From contig NC_068560.1 of assembly GCF_022201045.2 (NCBI RefSeq), positions 35,675,001 through 35,739,000 on the forward strand: DNA of 64,000 nucleotides, written 5' to 3'. Of this stretch, positions 58,972-64,000 are shown piece by piece. Below the pieces are notes generated by a model. That model did not search any database. It saw only the letters and a program-made list of their open reading frames with translations, and was not told the origin of the DNA. The position numbers were made by a program, and so were the translations under genes. How positions within the stretch are numbered: the first letter of the stretch is position 1; the number at the start of each line of letters is the position of its first letter. The stretch is from Citrus sinensis. Taxonomy: Eukaryota; Streptophyta; Magnoliopsida; Sapindales; Rutaceae.

Positions 58972-60254
58972 ATGGCGCTTATGTTAGACAATTGCGAAGG
59001 CATCTTGCTATCACTAGACTCACACAAATCAGTGCCGGCGCCATTCCTCACAAAAACTTACCAGCTGGTTGATGATCCCACCACAGACCATGTAGTTTCC
59101 TGGGGCGAAGACGACACCACCTTCGTCGTTTGGCGTCCCCCTGAGTTCGCACGTGATCTTCTTCCCAACTACTTCAAGCACAACAACTTTTCTAGTTTTG
59201 TCAGACAGCTCAACACCTATGTATGTAACACGAAATCTTATTTCTCTCTCTTTAAAAAAGGCCTTTACTTTTCTATAGTTAGTTTGTCGTTTCGGTCACC
59301 GCAGATACTGGTTTTTGATTTCGTTTCTGCTCTCTTGTTTTGATTTTTTAGGGTTTTAGAAAGATTGTGCCAGACAGATGGGAGTTTGCTAATGAGTTCT
59401 TCAAGAAAGGAGAGAAGCACTTGCTGTGTGAGATCCACAGAAGAAAGACTGCACAGCCACAAGTTGCCATAAACCATCATCACCATCATCATCAGCACCC
59501 ACATTCACATTCTCCCGTACTGGTCAACGGTCCAAGTTTCTTCCCATTTCCGAACCGAGTCAGCATCTCTCCATCCGACTCAGACGAACACGTTAACAAC
59601 TGGTGTGACTCGCCGCCAAGAGGAGGCAAAGGCACGGGAGTTTCTGCTGTCATGAGTAGTGGTGCTGGCTGCGGCGGCGGGTACAACAATAACAATAATA
59701 ATATCAATATTAATACCTCGGTTACTGCCTTGTCGGAAGATAATGAGAGACTGAGGAGAAGCAACAATATGCTTATGTCGGAACTTGCACACATGAGAAA
59801 GCTTTACAATGATATTATATATTTTGTGCAAAATCATGTGAAGCCAGTTACTCCTAGCAATTCTTACTCTCCTTCTTTGCTTCTTTGTAACACAACACCA
59901 AGTGCTGCTGCTGCTCCTATGTGTGCTAATACAACTCCACTGGTGCAAAAGCCTTTAAACCAGCTTCTTGGGTATTATCCTACTAATGGTACTAACCCTA
60001 AGCAAGCTACCCATCATCAAGCTCATGTTTTGAACTCTCCTACTGCTACATCACAAAGCTCTTTGACGATTCTTGAAGAACCCAACAGCAATAGCTGCAA
60101 GACTAAACTGTTTGGTGTGCCTCTACAATCCAAGAAGAGAGTACACCCTGAGTATACATCTAATTATCCAGCAAATACGGAGACCAACAAAGCCCGTTTG
60201 GTCATGGATAAGGATGATCTAGGGTTGAATCTTATGCCTCCTTCCACATGTTAG
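58972..60254 (+). CDS. HSFB4: Heat shock factor B4 (class B HSF)
   Basis: Two exons, 58972-59220 and 59352-60254, joined in phase 0 at the usual HSF intron position (NTY|GFRKI), giving 383 aa. The DNA-binding domain covers about residues 21-115 ([46 protein letters not shown]). A His-rich run and an Asn-rich run follow. A short oligomerisation coiled coil lies at about 208-245 ([19 protein letters not shown]). The repressor motif KLFGVPL at about 335-341 and the basic SKKR next to it are class B marks; there is no AHA activator motif. The N-terminus [20 protein letters not shown] is typical of HSFB4. Arabidopsis HSFB4 (SCHIZORIZA) directs asymmetric division and ground tissue identity in roots. 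The same role here is likely but inferred. Confidence 0.95.
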
Positions 60255-62435
60255 TTTCCTTTCATAATTATTTCATTAATGATCTTAGCTTTTTCTTTTT
60301 CTTTTATTTTTTTTATTTTTTTTATCTTCCCTTTTCTTTCTGTCATCAATTTTCTTGCTTGATTTGCCTTTGTTACGCTATCGAGTCTGAGAATCTGATG
60401 ATAGTAGTAGTTTTAACGAAATATGCGTGTGTGAGTGTGCGTGCGTGGGTGTGGGTGTTTGTGACTATGTAAATAACTTGAAGTGTCGGTATTATCTTTG
60501 TTCCCCACAGCTATGAATGCATGTGGGTTTTGGTTAGAGTGAAGATGAAAGCAAGTTTAAATCGTCCGCAACAACATCTTTTTCTCCTTTGATGTTCTTC
60601 TATTTCATTGGTGCAAATTTACTGCCTTGCTCAGATTTGTTCTTCTTTGTATACTTTTTCTTTCTTCATGATTTTTACGTCTGTATGTTTCGGTTACATT
60701 AATGCAGGAGAGAGATTGTGTTTGTCCGTGTTTGTGTTTTAATGACTTCCTTCTCAGTTCTTCTATAAACCAAGAAAAAGCTGAGAAGGGTTTCAGTTCA
60801 GACTCTAGCTGGTTCCTTGCAATGTCTCTAGGGCTTTCTCTGATAAGTCCCATTAATGCAACGTACAAGCGTACAGCCGTGCTTTTGATTTGAAAATGCT
60901 TCGCTCTCTTGTCTTGTAAATTAATTAAAAGACCGATAAGAACGATTAATAAATTAAGGCTAAAAGGAAAATCGGCTGACACCATATGATAATTTGTTCC
61001 TTAAAATCATACTAACTAGTAGTGTAATTATGATTATGGTCATCACTATTATTGTCAAAAAGAAAGCAAAACTATAATTTAGGAAAAAGAAGGTTATCAT
61101 GTCATATCTCGTTTGATGAAGGTTGTAATCTCTATTTCTCTTGTTTCTATGAACTGTCTGTCAGTCACGCAAAAGAACAAATACAAAGTTTTAAGATTTT
61201 AGAAAAATAAAGTATAATTTTATTTTTTATTTAAAAAAAAAAAGGTACAAACAAAAATAGCGAGTTATTCGATGATAGCGAAATGTAAGATAAGTGACGA
61301 AAAATGTTTGTTTGAAATGTATCTATCAAGGCTTCTATACTTCTTCTTCTTCTTCTCTGAGGATCAGAAACCTTGACTTTTCCTACTTTAAGTATCTGAT
61401 CGACCATCTTCAAAATCTCTCCTTGGATCCCTCTTACCTCTATTCTCTAATTCCAAGCTCTTTCTTTTCTTCTTCCAGACGATACCCAGAAACACAGCGA
61501 GAGAGAGAGCTTTAACTTAGCTCCTTTGACCGGTAGGTAATCTTTTCTTTTTTTTTTCCTTTCTTTCTTTCCTTCTTTTGTTTTTTAATTAAAAAAAAAA
61601 ACCTATTTCTTTAATGGCTTTACTGCTCACTTTCTCCAATATCCCTATACAAGTAAAGTTTCTGGTAATGTTTGACTACGAATTTTAACTTGGTTCTTCT
61701 TTTGCTCTCATGGGAATTATTAATTTCTAAGACAAGGAAACTCTGTGAGACAGAGATGAAAGCATGTTTAAAAGGTCCATTGAAATATCTACAGGGCTAG
61801 ACTGTAGACGGATAAAAGTAGGAATATATAGTATTCTTAGAATATCTTTGTCGTGTGTAATAATTTCGTCGCCTACTATTACTAGTACTACTCATATGAA
61901 AGAGCAAGCCCTAACCCTAGCTAATTTAACACTATGATAAATTCTATAATAATATACTCCCATGGCCTATCTGGGCTTCCCAATAGCTTGTTTTGTCTTT
62001 TTGAAGAGTGTCACGTGACGAGAAACTGCACGTGTGATGCTGAAGAAAAGTGGGTGATTTTGGGTCTTAAAAGTGGATACGGATCATCCGGTAAAAGAAT
62101 AAAGAAATGCTTTAGCCTTTAAGGAAGGCAATTGTATGTTATTGCTAACAGCCGTATTGGAGGACCACATGACCATGTTTTTGAAACTTTTTTTTTTCCT
62201 CTCAAAAAGGAAAAAGAAAAATAAAATTATGGGTAAAAGAAACGAAACGAAAAGAAAAGAAGACATACACGATTGCTTCGTTTTGTCTTTTGGAATACAC
62301 TTTTTTAAATTCCTCTTCACATTTTTATTGTACACTACTCCTGTCGACAATTTTATAAAATATTGATTTAATAATGAGAAAAAAAACGTATTTGTTAGTG
62401 TGGGTTAATGAATATAATTTCTTTTACATACACAC

Positions 62436-62877
62436 TAGAGTTGGGAATGAGACTAGATGGGTTGAGATTTATCAATCTTAATCTTATCCCAAACAATAAA
62501 TCGGGACAAATAATTATCACGATCTCATCCCGATTGGAACTTCAAATCTCGATCAGATTCTAAATTGTCCCAGATGATATGAGTTTTCTGTCATACAATG
62601 TAGATTCTATCACAAACGACATGTCATACGAGTTAATTGATATGTTGTAATTTTTCAATCAACGCATCATAACTAATAAACGACTTGTCATACAAAGTTA
62701 ACGAACATATAATTCATTAAACTGACTTGTCATACATTTATGGAAACTCAAATTTCGGGCCATTTAAGATCTAGATGAAAATTTTAAAATGCCCTGAATC
62801 CTAACACGAATAGTAAATTGGGATAAAATTTTATTCCAAATCCCGGCTAGGATTGCAGGAATTTCTACCAACCTTAA
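62436..62877. mobile_element. Candidate decayed hAT-like element
   Basis: The left end reads TAGAGTTGGGAATGAGAC and the right end in reverse reads TTAAGGTTGGTAGAAAT, a weak inverted pair. The flanks ATACACAC and CAACACAC match at six of eight bases. The inside repeats blocks such as ATCCCGATT, CTTGTCATAC and GACATGTCATAC. No ORF. The ends are too diverged for certainty. Confidence 0.35.
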
Positions 62878-63576
62878 CAACACACACAATATTTTTTAAA
62901 TATGTTCAAAATATTCTTAGCTCAAAGTTGATGGGTTGATAGTAATGTGTGTCATAGCATCCCTGATTATGATTCAATAAGGGTCATAATGTGAAACAAA
63001 AAATTTCATAGGATTATAGTTAGAAAAGTAAATGAACACTATGAATCGAGAGGGACCAAATAGTAAAATTTACAGAAAAGATTTAAAAATTTTCTATTTG
63101 GACACTTGCCTTAAATTAGTTTCTTCATCATTGTTAATCTTTTAACCAGTGTAAAAATTTATTTAATATTGTCACATTATTTTTCATTTAAACTGCATCT
63201 TTTACTTTGATCAAATTAATATTTATACTGAAGCTAAGGTCTAACTTCGATAAGGATCTGGTTTCCTAAGGCTCATGTGCTGGATCTGAACATTAATGAT
63301 TGCGTGAGTTAATAAAAAAAAATAATAATAACATCTATACTAAACAAGATATAAAAGTTGATTGATATGTTGAGAAACTTTTTTTTTTTTAATTTTTGTA
63401 GTAGACCGTCTTGAATGTTTATCAACTTAATGAAGTTCCCTCATTAAGTTTTTCTCTGAAACTTCGAATTATTTTATATTATATAGCAAAGTGATTTTAT
63501 GATTTGATTATAAACTTCTAGTGCCAATCAAGACGCATACATTATTAAAAAGAATTCAAGAAAAGCCATTGATCGG

Positions 63577-63612
63577 CGGTACCCGAAAAGGGGTACCGGC
63601 GCACCGTGCGCC
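63577..63612. repeat. Two adjacent GC-rich hairpins
   Basis: CGGTACCC (63577-63584) pairs with GGGTACCG (63591-63598) around the loop GAAAAG. GGCGCAC-C-GTGCGCC (63598-63612) is a perfect palindrome with a one-base centre that starts on the last base of the first hairpin. Both stand out in AT-rich DNA. Confidence 0.7.
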
Positions 63613-64000
63613 GTGACGCAAAATAAAAGTGACGCTAAAGCAGGCATTATGATGGGCCATATAAATGGGTTGCGGCCTATTCATCAAATGAGCGCTGTCA
63701 GAGTATTGGTGGGTGCTTTTACTAAACTGTTGTTGCTGTCATTAAAATAACAGTTCGGCGACGGCAATAGTTGACAAAAATAGCGTGGGACTTTTGACAC
63801 CCCCACGAAATCCTTATAAAACCCCATTCAAGTACAGTAACATAGTATTGAAAAAAAATTAGTCCCTTAACATTAAACAACCACACATGTGACAAGGACT
63901 GCTCAAATCTCCCGGAGGTTAAATTGGCGCGCAACAAAAGTTCGCCCAATAGTGAGATGCGCTCAGTACGTGAACAAAACTCGGCTCAAATTATAGAATT

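Larger units (their letters stand above)
60255..64000. other. Terminal spacer, no supportable gene
   Basis: It starts with the HSFB4 3' UTR (T-rich). A pyrimidine-rich stretch at 61340-61560 with GAGAGAGAGAGC and a GT splice-like site resembles a leader, but no coding exon follows. A candidate hAT-like element is at 62436-62877. Near the end, two hairpins (63577-63612) and TATA-like sites (about 63658 and 63814) could belong to a gene beyond the window. Confidence 0.4.

Noticed and set aside
1..64000. CRISPR array, bacterial-type operon or organelle insertion
   Set aside because: No spaced identical repeats of that kind; introns, TE types and gene families are all plant nuclear. No chloroplast or mitochondrial gene was recognised.

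Overview
The window is nuclear DNA from a eudicot plant. The genes have GT-AG introns, the spacers are very AT-rich, and all recognisable proteins belong to plant families (SBT subtilases, a ZHOUPI-type bHLH, a class B heat shock factor, a BOI-type RING ligase, a companion-of-cellulose-synthase protein, a RALF peptide). The protein sequences look like those of a woody rosid, perhaps Citrus or a relative, but that is inference and no database was consulted. Exon borders and residue numbers were worked out by eye.

Layout. 1-3.4 kb: spacer with a decayed hAT end and a complete tRNA-derived SINE with target-site duplications. 3.5-5.7 kb: bHLH95/ZHOUPI-like transcription factor, three exons, uncertain start. 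6.8-9.6 kb: membrane-anchored receptor-like Ser/Thr kinase of the At1g01540 type, seven exons. 9.6-15.1 kb: AT-rich spacer with no supportable gene. 15.1-29.4 kb: three intronless subtilisin-like proteases (one on minus, two on plus) separated by 3.4-4 kb spacers. The last spacer holds a hairpin MITE, a 5'-truncated SINE and a 668-bp hAT-type element. 34.0-35.2 kb: CC1/CC2-like membrane protein with an LEA_2 domain. 36.8-39.6 kb: a RALF-like peptide gene cut into three pieces by two hAT-type insertions. 41.0-44.2 kb: BOI-type RING E3 ligase, four exons. 44.2-51.6 kb: spacer with a degenerate repeat block. 51.6-54.6 kb: a full LTR retrotransposon with apparently identical 437-bp LTRs, one gag-protease ORF and no reverse transcriptase or integrase. 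55.0 kb: a second SINE of the first family. 59.0-60.3 kb: HSFB4. 60.3-64.0 kb: spacer with a candidate hAT-like element and a pair of GC-rich hairpins.

There is no operon-like logic. The subtilases are a local tandem family; the others are unrelated neighbours. The most notable structure is the interrupted RALF gene: removing both elements with one target-site copy each leaves exactly 375 nt, 125 codons in one frame, with signal peptide, RRxL cleavage site, YISY motif and four cysteines. The second most notable is the young LTR element carrying only gag and protease, which must depend on proteins made elsewhere to move.
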